This document shows, one piece after another, positions 11,750 to 23,262 of a stretch of 64,000 nt of DNA. Under the pieces are notes generated by a model. That model made no database searches. It was given only the letters and a program-made list of their open reading frames with translations, and was not told where the DNA came from. Source of the DNA: Hericium rajendrae (lineage: Eukaryota > Basidiomycota > Agaricomycetes > Russulales > Hericiaceae); assembly GCA_033439255.1 (NCBI GenBank), contig CM065884.1:434001-498000 (forward strand). The letters run 5' to 3'. The stretch's first letter is position 1; every line of letters begins with the position of its first letter. A program made the position numbers and the translations under genes.

Positions 11750-12530
11750 TTAGTATGCAAATGCTATGACAGTGTCAGAGGCAGGCATTGCGTATTTATG
11801 GTCATTGTTCTGGGAGTCAGTTCCATGTGTGCACAATGCAGGTTGTATGCCAACGTCTTGAGGTCTTGACTCTTGGCATCATTGACATCTTGACATCAAG
11901 AGCTTTTGTGTCTTGATGTCTTGATGTCATACGTCAACACAATTGTGTTCTTCCTTTTATTCACTGCATTATTCAGGATCATCTGTGAAAATCATTCTCC
12001 AAGAAATCTCTATTGAGTTTGCTCCTCTCCTTTAGTTTGTCAGTCTGGAGACCATGTAAAAATAAGCCTTGGTTGTATTAAAAAATATTGCTCAACTTTA
12101 TGCTATATCTACTTGGTGGTACACATTGCAGAGACCATTTACAAAATATTTCAGCTATTATTCATGGGGACCTGTTCAGAATATTTGCAGGATGCTTCTG
12201 ACAAGTGAATAGAAGTGAGATTTGTGGGGTATTGGTAGGATATTGAGTCAAATCAATATGCATGTGAATTTGAGCATCTTTATTGAGTTTATGTACTCTT
12301 GTAATCACTTGAAGCATTGGCATCACAAAGATAAAGTGCTATTGGAATACGTTAGTAGGAAAATGAGAGATATAAAGAAAGATGTGCTTATACCTGTAAT
12401 CATTGTGGGTATTGTAGATTGAATTGAAGAGTGAAGTTCCAAAGAAATACAATAATGTTCTGGGAATGCAATTTTGTATTATTTGTTCAAATATTCAAGG
12501 TGTAATCACAATGTAATCGTGTATTTAATG
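11750..12530. repeat. AT-rich, CpG-poor island, probably an old mobile-element relic
   Basis: Composition changes sharply to AT-rich. From about 11950 to 12480 I see only one CpG by eye, unlike both flanks. The texture matches the CpG-free core of the large element at 29.6-33.7 kb. A short frame at 12222-12422 shows no recognisable domain. Family not determined. Confidence 0.45.
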
Positions 12531-13189
12531 ACCCTTTTCCCACAGTGAGTGCGGGAGACTTATTGAGAGCTTGGTAATAAGTGGTCCGGTTCGACGATCC
12601 TTGTGATGGGTGGATAACGAACAGGCGCCCCGTTAGGTGGACTGTCGCTGGTAATACTCTGAAAAACATAGAAATGATGGCATTGATCAGCCCAGCACAC
12701 GGAGACATGTCGGGACGCAGACATACTGCATTGAAATTCATGAGATAGCCATCGAAATGCTTGTCGCAGTCGATATTTGTAGACGGACTACTTAATTCCT
12801 GCCACTCCACGGGTAGCCAGGGCACGGACTATACCGCTCCTCAGCGTCATTGGCGTCGATGAGATTGAAAATGCTTCGTCCGCATCGAGCAACGCGGTAT
12901 CGTGTCCGCAATCGGCTTCCTCGATGGCAAGCAAAATCCGCACTCAGCCTTGCCGGTACTTAAGTACTCTCGACTGACGCTATCTTGTAGCGAGTATTGT
13001 AATAGCTTTCCATTTGCAGAACCGGCATCCGATGCGATGCTTGCGGCGAGATGAACATCAGGTCGAGGCAACATCATAAGGACCTACTGCGCTTCGCAGA
13101 CGCTGATCAGCTGCGGCTGCAAGTTGGCCAGGTGTTCCTGCCTGAGCAGACAAAGGAGAAGATCAGGTAAAATTTGACGCGTTCTTCCG
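12531..13189. other. Intergenic, no supported gene
   Basis: Mixed-composition DNA. A 39-codon plus-strand frame at 13051-13170 (ending LPEQTKEKIR) has protein-like composition and could be an exon scrap of a lost gene, but nothing around it supports a full gene. Confidence 0.3.
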
Positions 13190-14709
13190 TTACAAATGCC
13201 GCCCTACATGATACTCTTCTGTCGCCTCCTCGTCGCCGCTCTTGGGAATGTCCGTCACGTCAACAGAGATGCACTTTGATGAGTCCGACCCTGTAGTTAG
13301 GGAAGGGGTTTCCGAGAAGCCGGAATCCCCCCCGTCGACTGTCGGCCGCAGGTCAAGCACCGTGTTGTTCGTGGATACACTGTGGACATCAGCTCGTCCA
13401 GGAGTAGGAGCGAATACCAGTGACAATGGCGTCCCGTATGTAAACTGGCGATCGCAGTGCGTTTTCTGTAAGGCTATGAGGATGATGATGACTGTCGGGT
13501 ATATCCCCTGTTCCGACGGAAGCTACTTAACGTTGTGACGGTAGTACGAAGCTGGAGGCATGGGCTTACGGAAATTTGGACCGAGATGGGAATAAAGATG
13601 TAGAACACGCGCTGCCTCGCAGCGGGTATCCAAGTAATCAATGCGAGCGTAATCTAGAAAGATCGATGAGACACAATAGCAATAATATAAGGATAAATAC
13701 TTGCCGTGAAGGTACAGTAAATGCTCCCAGATTCAACCAACATTACGAGCACTTTCTCGATCTGACTACTGCCGTTTCCAATCGTAAGATGTTCCCTTAT
13801 ATTGCGTCGGTATTTCCTGCCTCGAAGTCATTATATAGTCAACAAGAGGAAAAAAGACGTGTTTACCACGCTTTCCACCCGACGAGTCCTGTAGACCACA
13901 TGTTGACTAGAGCAACGCATGAGCAGTAGGCTGACGTTGAGTAAGACCCTAACAATTGGAGTCCGACATTGTCTGGTGCCGAGGCTCCGGGTTGGATCGC
14001 AGAAATGATAGTGAATCCTGGAACCGAAGGCAGAACTTATAGTGTGACTGCATGTATGTTGACCAAGATGCACGCACCGATACTGCACGGGAGGAGTAGT
14101 CCAGGAACGAGCAACACGAATCTTCTCCGACTCCAAAGCACCCATGCCCGCCAGACGACGATGGAGTCGCTCAGAATGGTCTGAACACGCATAGATTAGC
14201 AAAACGAACATAATAGCGACGACATGAGCAACGCACAGTGATAAAGGGCCCAGCGGCCATGACGTCCTGAACAAAGAAGCCAATTTGAGGTGCAGAGTTT
14301 GGCTGTTCATCTGTCTTGATCGAGGAGACCAAGCTGTCTCTGCTGTACTTCGCCGTTGCGATTATATGGATTGTCGACACCAAGTACATGAACAGAATCG
14401 TGACAAATAGTATCCAAGTCTGCTTTGACTTTTGTTTCTTGCTTCTACGAGTCAGTCTTTTGGTGAGTATATGTGGACGGAAGCATAGGCAGCCCTTACA
14501 GGAGGACGTAGGTCGATGCAGAAAAAACCACTGTATAGATGCCTGTACGCAGTTGGCTCGTCACGTCGATTTTGAATGTTGTATATGCTGCACTCACCAA
14601 AAAGAGTGGAAGCGATAATTAAAGCGTACAACGAACCAAATACGTGGGGTTGGAGCCAGTGATGTCCATCGGATGAGACGGATCTGTGAGCGAAAGTGAT
14701 TGCCGGCAT
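13190..14709 (-). CDS. Seven-pass membrane protein, divergent family member (copy A)
   Basis: Multi-exon gene of the seven-pass family described at 49.2 kb. The ATG is the complement of 14707-14709. In order I can read SLYALIIASTLFG, then after an intron VVFSASTYVLL, then FMYLVSTIHIIA (TM2), TILSDSIVVWRAWVLWS (TM3, the most conserved segment), FVLLVPGLLLP (TM4), LVGWKAW (end of TM5), EKVLVMLVESGSIYC (TM6) and GYIPTVIIILIALQKTHCDR (TM7 and the signature that starts the tail). Introns fall at the same places as in copies C and E-G. The soluble tail is longer than in the others and differs in sequence. The frame looks intact. Function is unknown. It is separated from the other copies by more than 20 kb, so it may be an older duplicate. 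Confidence 0.7.
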
Positions 14710-16250
14710 ACGAACGAGCGCAATATAGTAAGGGCTGCAGTCCGTAGTATCCACCGAGGGCGTGAAAAGGATGGAACGGGCTATCCGAGTACCAATGGGA
14801 GAAGACACGGAGATGACATGGTACGGGAGCCGAATGCTCATATAGCGACAGTGTGCGTCTCTGTAGTCTTGTTAACTTGGAAGTATCGAAGCGCGCGGCA
14901 AACCTGCCGGTGCGAATACGGTAACAATCAGCGTAACATGCAGTGCTCAGTCGAAGATTGTCGGGTCTCTTGTCGAGTATACCGGAGCCGACCAGCCCTG
15001 TCTGTTATGTTACCGCAGGAGACGAGGGTATATTTATATGGAGATGCGAAGTCGAAATTCCTATGAGCCAATCGTCGCATGGAGAACAAGAGAGTATGCC
15101 ACAGTTTGCAAGGCCTCGCTCATGCTCAAGTGCAATTCTTGAAGAAAATGGATACTTCCAGGCGACACGGCATTTGCGTTTCGACAGGCTCGTAAGGGAA
15201 GCTAGGAACCGCACCCACAGAAGAAGCGGAACCTGTGCGGAACATCAGTCATACACTTCATCCTGGGAAGTACATGAGTGTAGTACGTTACCAGCTCCGC
15301 GCTGCTGTTTGCCACGGCGGCACCGGGCTGCGGTGCATGCCTCCTACCAAATATGTATCAGTGTTACAGCTACACACGGGATGTCGCTGAGGTTGAACCG
15401 GAGATCGCTGCAGTCCCGTTTTTATGTGAGCATGGCGCCCATCTCCTAGGACGAGATACGAACACGCACGTAGCAGTGTAGATCGGCAAGCCCCGTGAAA
15501 CGGGGCCTCAGATAGCATGTACTTTTCTGCCAATGGAAGTTTGCCGGATGAACTCTTCCTGTGCAGGCCACAATGTCAACAAGCCAAAGATTTCGGACAT
15601 ATACCGGGGTTGAAGCACACCCGGTTGACATCCGGACAAGGAGCAACCCGTGAATGGAGCAATGTCTTCAAACATCAAAACCACGAAGTCGTAGCGCTGT
15701 TTTGGCCGATGAGGACAGCTGCACGAGCGCCCCGCTCCGGCTTCTGCAACGGCGGGGCTGTGAGGACAGCACCAAGTCACCTGTGAATTTACTGTCTGTT
15801 CTTCTCTTCTGCCGAAGCCAATGCAAATCATGCCTGTGATTTAGAAAAAGTCAATGTAAACTCGGAATAGGAAGTCTACCGGAAGGATAAATGTTCTTAC
15901 CGTGAAACTACGCAGTTTGAGGACCAGACACAAATAGCACGACGGGCTAGGATGCATCGTGAGCGCTTGATGTCAGCCCGGCTGAACGATCTTTCGGGAG
16001 TAGTGGACGGAGAGCAGGCCCAAACTCCCGCCAGAAGAACGGAGTGGAATTTCTACGACAGATCAGGGAAAAGACGGTAGCATATGACTTTCCGCACCAT
16101 GGACGTATGTAGTCTTCGTTGCAGCTTTGCATAGAAGACAGTCGTTCTGTGTTTAGGATGTATGCCGATGCGACTTGACAAGGCTTCCATGAGGTCCCAC
16201 AGAAAAATGAGGCGCATGTTGACGCCCGCTTGAACATTTATTTAGCAATG
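14710..16250. other. Intergenic with a promoter-like scrap of the seven-pass family
   Basis: No supported gene. At about 16108-16165 the plus strand carries a phrase (tcttcgttgc, then agaaga, then tctg(t/c)gttta(g/a)ga) that also lies about 370 bp upstream of the seven-pass gene at 51,244. This suggests a detached copy of that gene's upstream region. The rest shows no motif I can name. Confidence 0.35.
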
Positions 16251-17569
16251 AGAAGATTCGCATCGATCGTCAACGAATTGCTGGGGCAGACCACTGGCAG
16301 ACCACTGGCAGACCGTTCAAGTCGTCAGTCCAGCATACTTATTTGACTATCAAAAAGAGACATGCGAACCTCGTTACTTAGACACGATTTTTCGAAAGCT
16401 AAGCAATGGTCTCATAGCTCTGAACACTGCTATCGTACCTTCTGAACGAAGGGATAAAAGGGTTCAGCGCACTCAAGACACTCATTCAACGGCGACAGTT
16501 GGATCTGAGAAATTTTGAAGACTAAATGAAATAGCATTTCGTGACGACCATCGTCGACAAAAATTGAGCAAAGAGATGTCTGCCCCCAAACTACGAGCCC
16601 AGAAACAAAACGCGAAGAGACGCGAACACTGACCCAACTCTACGGAGACGATACAACCCGAGCGCCCCAGAATCCGCGCAACTTCATAACGAAGAGCAGC
16701 GGTAGGGCGTCATCGGACGCGTTGCTGTTCCACGACCGTAACAGGCCTTCAGAGAGGGTGTCCCGAAGGGCAGTGAAGGCCTTGACTGGGTACGTGGGGC
16801 CGAACGGAGACTATGACGACTGCCAGAGAAACAAAACGCACGAAAAGAGATGATATCACACAGAGACGATGTCAAAAGCCGCTTAGACAGCGAGAAAGAA
16901 GGCAAAAGCAGGTGAAAAGCAGGAAAGAAAAGACTTAACGTGCCAGCGGTGTGCCGGCGCCTATAAAGGGCGAATTCAAGCGGCGCTTGAAGGCTGCATC
17001 TTGCCGCTCCCCGCTCCCGACTTCAGCTCGCCGACGTCAACGACGAGGACAAGGACAAAGAAATTTTACTATATCTAACGACAAGCATTGGCTTGGCCTA
17101 ACGATTTGTCGTCCGGAGGCTGGCTGCAGGTCTCCACCCGGCTCTGTGATCTTTGTTCCCTTTGCTCGATCTCTGCTTCAGGGCCGCTCAATCGCTCAAG
17201 TCTACAACTTACATCTACCTCTTCGTCTCACCTTGTACTCTTGCCCACGAGTTGACTCTAGCGATTTACGAGCTATCGGTCACCCTATCTAGAACATATC
17301 AACAATAACGCTCTATTACAGCTATCCAATGAAAACAGCAAAACAGTAACAAGCGGAGACAACTAGGCCAGTAGGGACTACGATCAGGTATCAACAAAGC
17401 CAATTATGCAGTCCGAATGGTATACAACAGGCGTAACGGAGGAAGGGAAAACAAGGCTACAGCGGACCAACCAAGCGTGAAAAACAAAAGTGTAGAGTAC
17501 TGCGCTCCACCGAACCAGGATAGAGAGGAATAAAAAGAACCGAGATGCACTGAAGGAAAAGCACACCGC
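16251..17569. other. Intergenic, no supported gene
   Basis: A triplicated gcagaccactg phrase lies at about 16286-16315. Otherwise there are only short frames without domain or splice structure. The right part is the 3' flank of the DUF6699 gene. Confidence 0.3.
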
Positions 17570-19101
17570 TTAATGGCTGCCCTCGCTGTTCGCCGCAGAC
17601 GAGCCGCGCCTGGTCGAGCGCGAGCGCCGGCGGGACCGTCGCGCCTCCTCGCGGTCCTCCTGCGTCACCGCCGGGCGCTCGAGGCACACCAGCTCGAGCA
17701 CACAAGGCAGCACGTCTCCGCATTTCTGCTTCACGAACGAATCGTTGCGCCGTATGCCGCCCCACATCGCGTTCGGACCGAGCCAGTCCAGGCGCTTGAG
17801 CCCGTCGCCGAGGCGGCCGCCGGGCACGCCCTCCTTTGGCGAGCGGTTCTCATGGTACGCCTGCTTGAGCTTCGCCTGCGTCTCGGGGCGCGCGTTCGCG
17901 TAGTCCTCCTTGCGCAGGCGCATCTGCAGGTAGTCGCTCAGCTGGTCGACGACGTCGGCGCACGTGACGCCGAGCGTGGGGTTCGACGCGCGTATGTCGA
18001 TCGTCCACGGCACGGTGTGCGAGATCAGGCGCAGGTGCGACACGCGCGGGAACGTCGCGGGCTCCTGCCGGCCGGCGGACCACGACTTGTGCGGCGGGTC
18101 TGTGCTGCGCTGGCAGTGCGCCGTCGAGAAGAGCATGTTCCACTTTAGGTGCGCGCGCTCGCTGTCGCCTTCGCCCTCCTGCGGGAGCAGCAGCGGGTTC
18201 ACGAAGAGTTCCGCGCGCATGCGGTGCACCAGCGTCGGCTTCAATACCGGCCCGTCTGCGGCGTGATTAGTGAGCATCGTCTACACCGTGCATGATGATG
18301 AAGGGAAGACTCACAGTGGGCACCGGCTGCGAACCGGCCGATCAAATCGCCCCTGTCAGCACGGGCGATGCGCGTAGCGCGCGCGGCAGGGGCCGCCTGG
18401 GGCGGGGGCGGACCAAAGCCAGGTGGGGCTCCGCCGCCGTACCATCCCGGCATCTGTGGCGGCAATTGACCGCCATAGCCCATCGCGGGCGTCGTGTACG
18501 GCGCGCCAACTGGCGGGCCCCATTGGCCAGGGTACTGTTGGCCGCCGGGATACTGTTGGGGATACTGTTGGGGGTACGCGCCAGGCAACGGCTGCTGAAA
18601 GCTGTTATACGTCGTGTAGGGGTGCGGCGGCGGCGGCGGAGGTCCCCACGGCGACGGGCTCGGGCCCCATGCTGGCGTCTGGTGAGGCTGTGGGGGCGGG
18701 GGCGGCGGGTAGCCTGTCCAATCGGCAGAGAAGCCAGGAGGCGGCCCTGATGGCGGCGGCCCATGTCCAGGCGGTGGAGGCCCTGGGGGTGCCCGCGGTG
18801 TGCCGCCCGGCGGCGCAGCGCGCGCGTCGGGCAGCTGGACATTGGGCATGTAATACGACCCAGGCATCATAGGCGAAGGGATGTAGCCTGGTGATGATCC
18901 ATATGGTGAGAGATACTGGGGCACGGGCGCGGGCGCATAGCCGCTGTTATATGGTGGGAAGCCGGGCGGGGGAGGTCCACCCTGAGTACTGGGTGGCGAC
19001 AACGGGATGACAGGGGGCCGGACGGGTGAGTTTGGGTGAGAACGGCCATTATACAGGTCCGGCATAGGAGGGATAAAAGGTGTAGTGGGATTTGACTCCA
19101 T
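17570..19101 (-). CDS. DUF6699 family protein with a long proline-rich N-terminus
   Basis: Two exons, 18315-19101 and 17570-18255, separated by a 59-nt intron (gtgagt to ccgcag) that keeps frame; about 490 residues. Residues 1-240 are a Pro/Gly/Tyr-rich low-complexity region with PPPPPP runs and QQYPQQYPGGQQYPG repeats, likely disordered. After the splice the sequence GPVLKPTLV begins the DUF6699 domain, common in Agaricomycetes and of unknown function: LKWNMLFS, EPATFPRVSHLRLI, PWTIDIRASNP and GVTCADVVDQLS are its landmarks. The C-terminus is Arg/Ser-rich and basic. There is no signal peptide or membrane segment. A second, shorter DUF6699 gene lies just upstream on the same strand (20,250-21,088), which points to an old local duplication. 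Confidence 0.82.
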
Positions 19102-20249
19102 TTCCTAGGATCGTTGTTTGAAATACGAGATTTCTCTGGCGCGAGTCAGCACAGACACAGAAGAGCGAGAACACAATCAGTGCGTACTTTTTTGGAGTGC
19201 TTCCTGAGACAGCCAAAGGAGAAGAGAATGGATCCGGACTCGTAAATGTGAGATGACTCGTCCTCGGCCTCTCAGCGCACTGATACAGTCAATAGATTAG
19301 ATGCGAGCGACAGGTGCTGAACACGCGGTCCTCTACAAACGCAGGAGATCTGGAACGCGAGGTCAGAGAAAGCAAGCGAAAGAGCGACACGAGAAATGCA
19401 TGCACGCGCGCCTTGAAAACTTCCCAGCACGAACCAGTGCGGATACCAAAGTGGGCCGTAGGGTGTAGGGTGTTCTCGGCCCACCTATCAAATCTGGCCG
19501 ATTCTCCTGATGAACTATGAACTCTGGAATGACCTCCGACGTTATAGCCAGACTTGAAGTGCGCACAGCAGACGAAGAATGTTGCAGACGAGGCTGAGCG
19601 CCGAACCTCGAGGCAGGCGTCGTCGAAACACGTGTAGCAAAACCATCACATGATGGTGTCGATATCATCACGTGGATCGCGTTTCAATTTAATCGCGCAC
19701 CGCAGTCGCGTCTCTCGCGACGGAACAGGTCTGGCAGAACGCATTATGTGTCGAGGGCAATATGTGAATCTGGAAATATTGCAGATCATCGATAGTAATG
19801 AACAGCATCGGATCATACCTTAGGACACGAGTTGCACATAGCATAGCGCCCCGCAAACGCACAAAGGCATCGAAGAGGTACGGCAATCATGGAGTGAGAC
19901 ATGTCTGTGCTGCATTAAACACGTTCCCGCAGCAGGAGGGCAGAGGATGATTGATGGAGACAGGAGGGATATGTACTAGTGGAACGAGTTGTCGGCTTTT
20001 TGACCCTGCACGCTGTGGGTGAGGGGCGAACGTCATCGTGGTGAATCTAATCACATTGCGAATCATCTCCGCGTGTCATAAGGTTCGTGCATAGGAATCC
20101 AGACGGTATCCAGCAGTTGCATATAATCGAGGAGAGATATTAAGCAGTTACATGACGAATCCAAAAGGCGCGCAGGATGGTCGATACAACAAAGAAAGCA
20201 GCGCTACAGCGGACAAGATAAAAATGCTATAACAAAACAAAAACGCAAT
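19102..20249. other. Intergenic between two DUF6699 genes
   Basis: About 1.15 kb with no convincing frame. It should hold the promoter of the proline-rich DUF6699 gene and the 3' end of the shorter one. Both 3' flanks share a loosely similar A-rich phrase (ctacagcgga near 17458 and 20208). Confidence 0.35.
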
Positions 20250-21088
20250 CTAGAACGCCGCGAGCTTCATGACGAAGATATTGGGTGCCCTGAAGCCAAG
20301 CCTGGAAACGGCGTATCCATCATCCTTCGTCACCGACTCGAAAAAATGGCGGTCGCGCAGCCAATCTGGCGTTCGAAAGGTTAGGGTCGTCAGAGTCTCC
20401 AGGCAGCGCGAGACGTACCGACGCGCCGGTAGCGGCCTGGTGTGGGCGGGGCGGGAGTGTAGAACTGCGCCTGGGCGGGCCATGCACTCTGAGCGTTGAT
20501 CTGCGCGGCGCGCTTGATGTTCTCCTGCACTCTCCCGGAACACGACCCGAACTCTGCTTCGGTAATCAAGTTCTCCGTATAGCTGACCGAGATCACGGAT
20601 GTCAGGCATCACCCAAGATGAGAAGATCGTAAGGGGCTCACTCCTTGTACATGCGGTCGCACACGTCACCCAAGGTAACGCCGTTCTCGTTTCGGATGGT
20701 CGTGCACCACGGACTGTGCTCGGTGATGATGATGATCTCCTGCACGCGCGGCAAGGTCGCAGGCTCGTCTTTCGCCGTGAAAGGCAGATCGCGATCCGCG
20801 AACTGCTCGTTGAAGCCGCCGGTGGACCCTGCACAAGGTCAGCGGGTGAATGGCACGGAGACAGCTTCATAGCGCAGCGCACCAGTGCAAAGGTCGAAAA
20901 CCAGACTGAAGCCAGGAGCGCCCCGCGTGAGGATGGGGTGCAGCTCCAGGTCGGTATTCAGCATGTACAGGTCCGTCTGAGAGAGCACAGGACCATCTAC
21001 ACACAGTTTCGGGTCAGAGATATGGATAGTTAATACCTGGGGTGAACTCACAAGAATTTCCTGCCGCCCATCTATCAATGCTCGCCAT
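20250..21088 (-). CDS. Short DUF6699 family protein
   Basis: Five short exons give about 190 residues. The start ATG (complement of 21086-21088) opens MASIDRWAAGNS. A first intron then joins YGPVLSQTDLYML, matching the start of the DUF6699 domain in the neighbouring gene. Further exons read LELHPILTRGAPGFSLVFDL, GGFNEQFADRDLPFTAKDEP, ATLPRVQEIIIITEHSPW and VTLGDVCDRMYKDYTENLI. The last exon ends FRAPNIFVMKLAAF before the stop at 20250. Unlike its neighbour it lacks the proline-rich N-terminus. The family has no known activity. It is divergent from the CCDC124-like gene, sharing a 399-bp intergenic region. Confidence 0.75.
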
Positions 21089-21487
21089 ATCTGCGCGTAA
21101 ATGTCGTGAAGTCGGGCCGCGAGCCTTGGTATCTGGGTATCCTGAGCAAGTGGATGTAATTAGCAAAGAAAGGCAGATTCGACTCATCCGCTGGTAATAT
21201 ACCTTCAGCAATCTGATCCGTGCGGTGCTCGACGCAGCTTCAAAGCCATAAGCCGAGACGGGCGCCATCTGCCTCGAGGCAAGCATGTTGCGAAGACACA
21301 AAATGTTGATCAGATCTCCGGATCGATATGACGTTCGGCGCAGCCACCGGCGGAGCATTATCTGATAAGATTAAAGTTCGTCGCTTACCCCATTGAGCTT
21401 CTCAAGCTTGCGTACGCGCCACTACCACGACCTTTTCCTTGTACAACACTCCCATTTCCTCTGTGCTCTTAATCATACATCTTGATC
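21089..21487. promoter_or_regulatory. Bidirectional promoter region
   Basis: 399 bp between the divergent start codons of the short DUF6699 gene and the CCDC124-like gene. Pyrimidine-rich tracts precede the plus-strand start (about 21425-21480), as is common for highly expressed fungal genes. No single element can be assigned. Confidence 0.5.
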
Positions 21488-22568
21488 ATGGCGCCGAAAG
21501 GAGGCAACGCAAAGAAGGAGGGCGGACGAGCGAAGAAAGCAGAGAACGAGGCTAAGAAACAGCAAGAGGCGGAGGCCGCGAAGGTGCGTATCTCCGTTGG
21601 TTACATCTGTCTTCATCTAACGTCTACAATTACTCCAGGAGCGTAAAGAGGCAGATCAGTGGTCTGCAGGCGCAGGTGCGAAGAAAGCCAAAGAGGACAA
21701 GGAAGAGAAGCGGCGCGCCGAGCTGGCGCGTAAGCAGGAGAATGCCCGCCTGCTTGCCGAGGAGGAGGCCTCGGCGCCAGTGAAGAAGGCCGCGCCCAAG
21801 GCGGGCGCCAAGAAGGCTGCAGCGAAACCGAAACCTGCGGGTCCTGGTGCGATCGCGGCTGGGGGGGATATTGCAGGCGGCGCGAAGGAGCCGGAGGAGG
21901 GTGAGGGCAAGGTGGAGAGCTACACCGCGACGGGTCTCGATAATGCGCTGGATCTGCTCGAAGTGGTCACGGCGAAGATGGACAAGGCGAGCGTTGGGAG
22001 CCAGGCTGCTGGGATCGAGAGACATCCGGAGGTATGGATCATATTTGTTTCGTTCGCTGAAGCTATCTTCTGACCATCGGCCTTGCCCGATCAGCGACGA
22101 TTCAAGGTAAGATTGCCTTACAGTCGGGGCCAGGCCTTGCGCCTTATTAACATAAACATTCAGGCAGCGTTTGAAGCATACTCAGAGCGCGAGCTACCGA
22201 ATCTCAGGAAAGAGGTAAGACCATCGCGATGTCTGTCCAGTATGACAAATGCTGAACAATTCGATCCCAGCACCCCGGCCTGCGCTTGCAACAATACAAG
22301 GTACTTTACGACCCACAAACTCTCCAATATCACAATGGACTGACTGTGGTTTATGTAGGATTTACTGTACAAGCAGTTCCAGAAGTCGCCTGAAAATCCG
22401 TATGTATCCGCTTTCCTTGATCATTCATACCATCTTGTCATTGACTTTCACAATCTCTGCAGCTTCAACCAGGTCACTGTCACGTACGATGCCTCGAAAG
22501 ACGAGAAGGTGGAGGCTTTGAAGCAGCGGCAGGCCGAGGTCGCAGAGCGCTTGCGCGAGAAGAAGTAG
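21488..22568 (+). CDS. CCDC124: CCDC124/Oxs1-family protein (DUF1014)
   Basis: Seven exons: 21488-21583, 21639-22031, 22095-22106, 22164-22214, 22271-22300, 22359-22399 and 22463-22568. They total 729 nt, or 242 residues and a stop. The start reads MAPKGGNAKKEGGRAKKAEN. The N-terminal half is a Lys/Glu/Ala-rich coiled coil. The C-terminal half carries the family signature ERHPERRFKAAFEAY, LPNLRKEHPGLRLQQYKDLL and FQKSPENPFNQ. Known relatives (human CCDC124, yeast Lso2, fission yeast Oxs1) bind idle ribosomes or take part in stress responses; the role here is inferred. Notable are the 12-nt exon encoding RRFK and the 30-nt exon encoding HPGLRLQQYK, both flanked by consensus splice sites. Confidence 0.9.
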
Positions 22569-23262
22569 ACAATTAACGATCTTTGGAGCGTGTGTACGTT
22601 TTGCTTTGTGATGTAGTAGCTGACAATTATCTGAGAATGACCGCAACGAGTCGTTTCTGGATATAACGTTTTAGATCAGGCTCTATTTGATAGCTTGCTC
22701 TACTGCTTTGATATCCAGGGTACTGCATTGCACCATCAGGTCTCAGCCAGGATGGCGGAAATCTTCCATAGGGGGGGTATCATCCGCCAAAGGAAACTAT
22801 GATGCCTATCCTTGGCCACCGTTTTTAATCACAGTAAGTCCTCGAACTTCAGTCACCCGATGAGGTGTCATCGACTGATAAGTGTGCTTGATGTCATAGT
22901 CCTATGTCCAGACTGGGGGTTTTCGCACCCTCTGAGATGAAATCCCGAATGGAACGGTGCAGCATCCTACCAGCAGGTTGCCTCGCGTAAAAGCGACGAG
23001 TTGAGCATGGGGCTTGAACAGGCTGCTTCCATTCCAGCGTTTGCGGAACTCCTCATTGTCAGCGTGATGTGGCTGCCCCTTCGTCCGCTAGATTTCATTA
23101 ATTGAACTCTGTAAGTCGACCTATACATAAAGGCCTGGGTCACGACCCGTTGGTGCTTTCCACCTCGACTTCGCAGTGACAGAAGCTTGTCGTCTCACGT
23201 TTCAAGACTCGCGGACCACATTCCATCCTCTTTATCATCGAGGCATCAGTGGATCAGAAAGG
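22569..23262. promoter_or_regulatory. Intergenic region upstream of the antiporter gene
   Basis: About 690 bp containing the 3' end of the CCDC124-like gene and the promoter of the Na+/H+ antiporter. A tatacataaa motif at about 23122 lies some 140 bp before the start codon and may be a TATA element. No gene is seen. Confidence 0.4.

Noticed and set aside
11706-11940. Possible solo long terminal repeat on the minus strand (begins tgttgacgtatgac, has a TATA-like ataaata)
   Set aside because: I could not find a partner repeat, a clear other end or a target duplication. Only the terminal dinucleotide and composition suggest it.
17573-18148. Plus-strand open frame of 191 codons opposite the DUF6699 gene
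   Set aside because: Antisense shadow of a GC-rich coding exon, with low-complexity composition and no motif.
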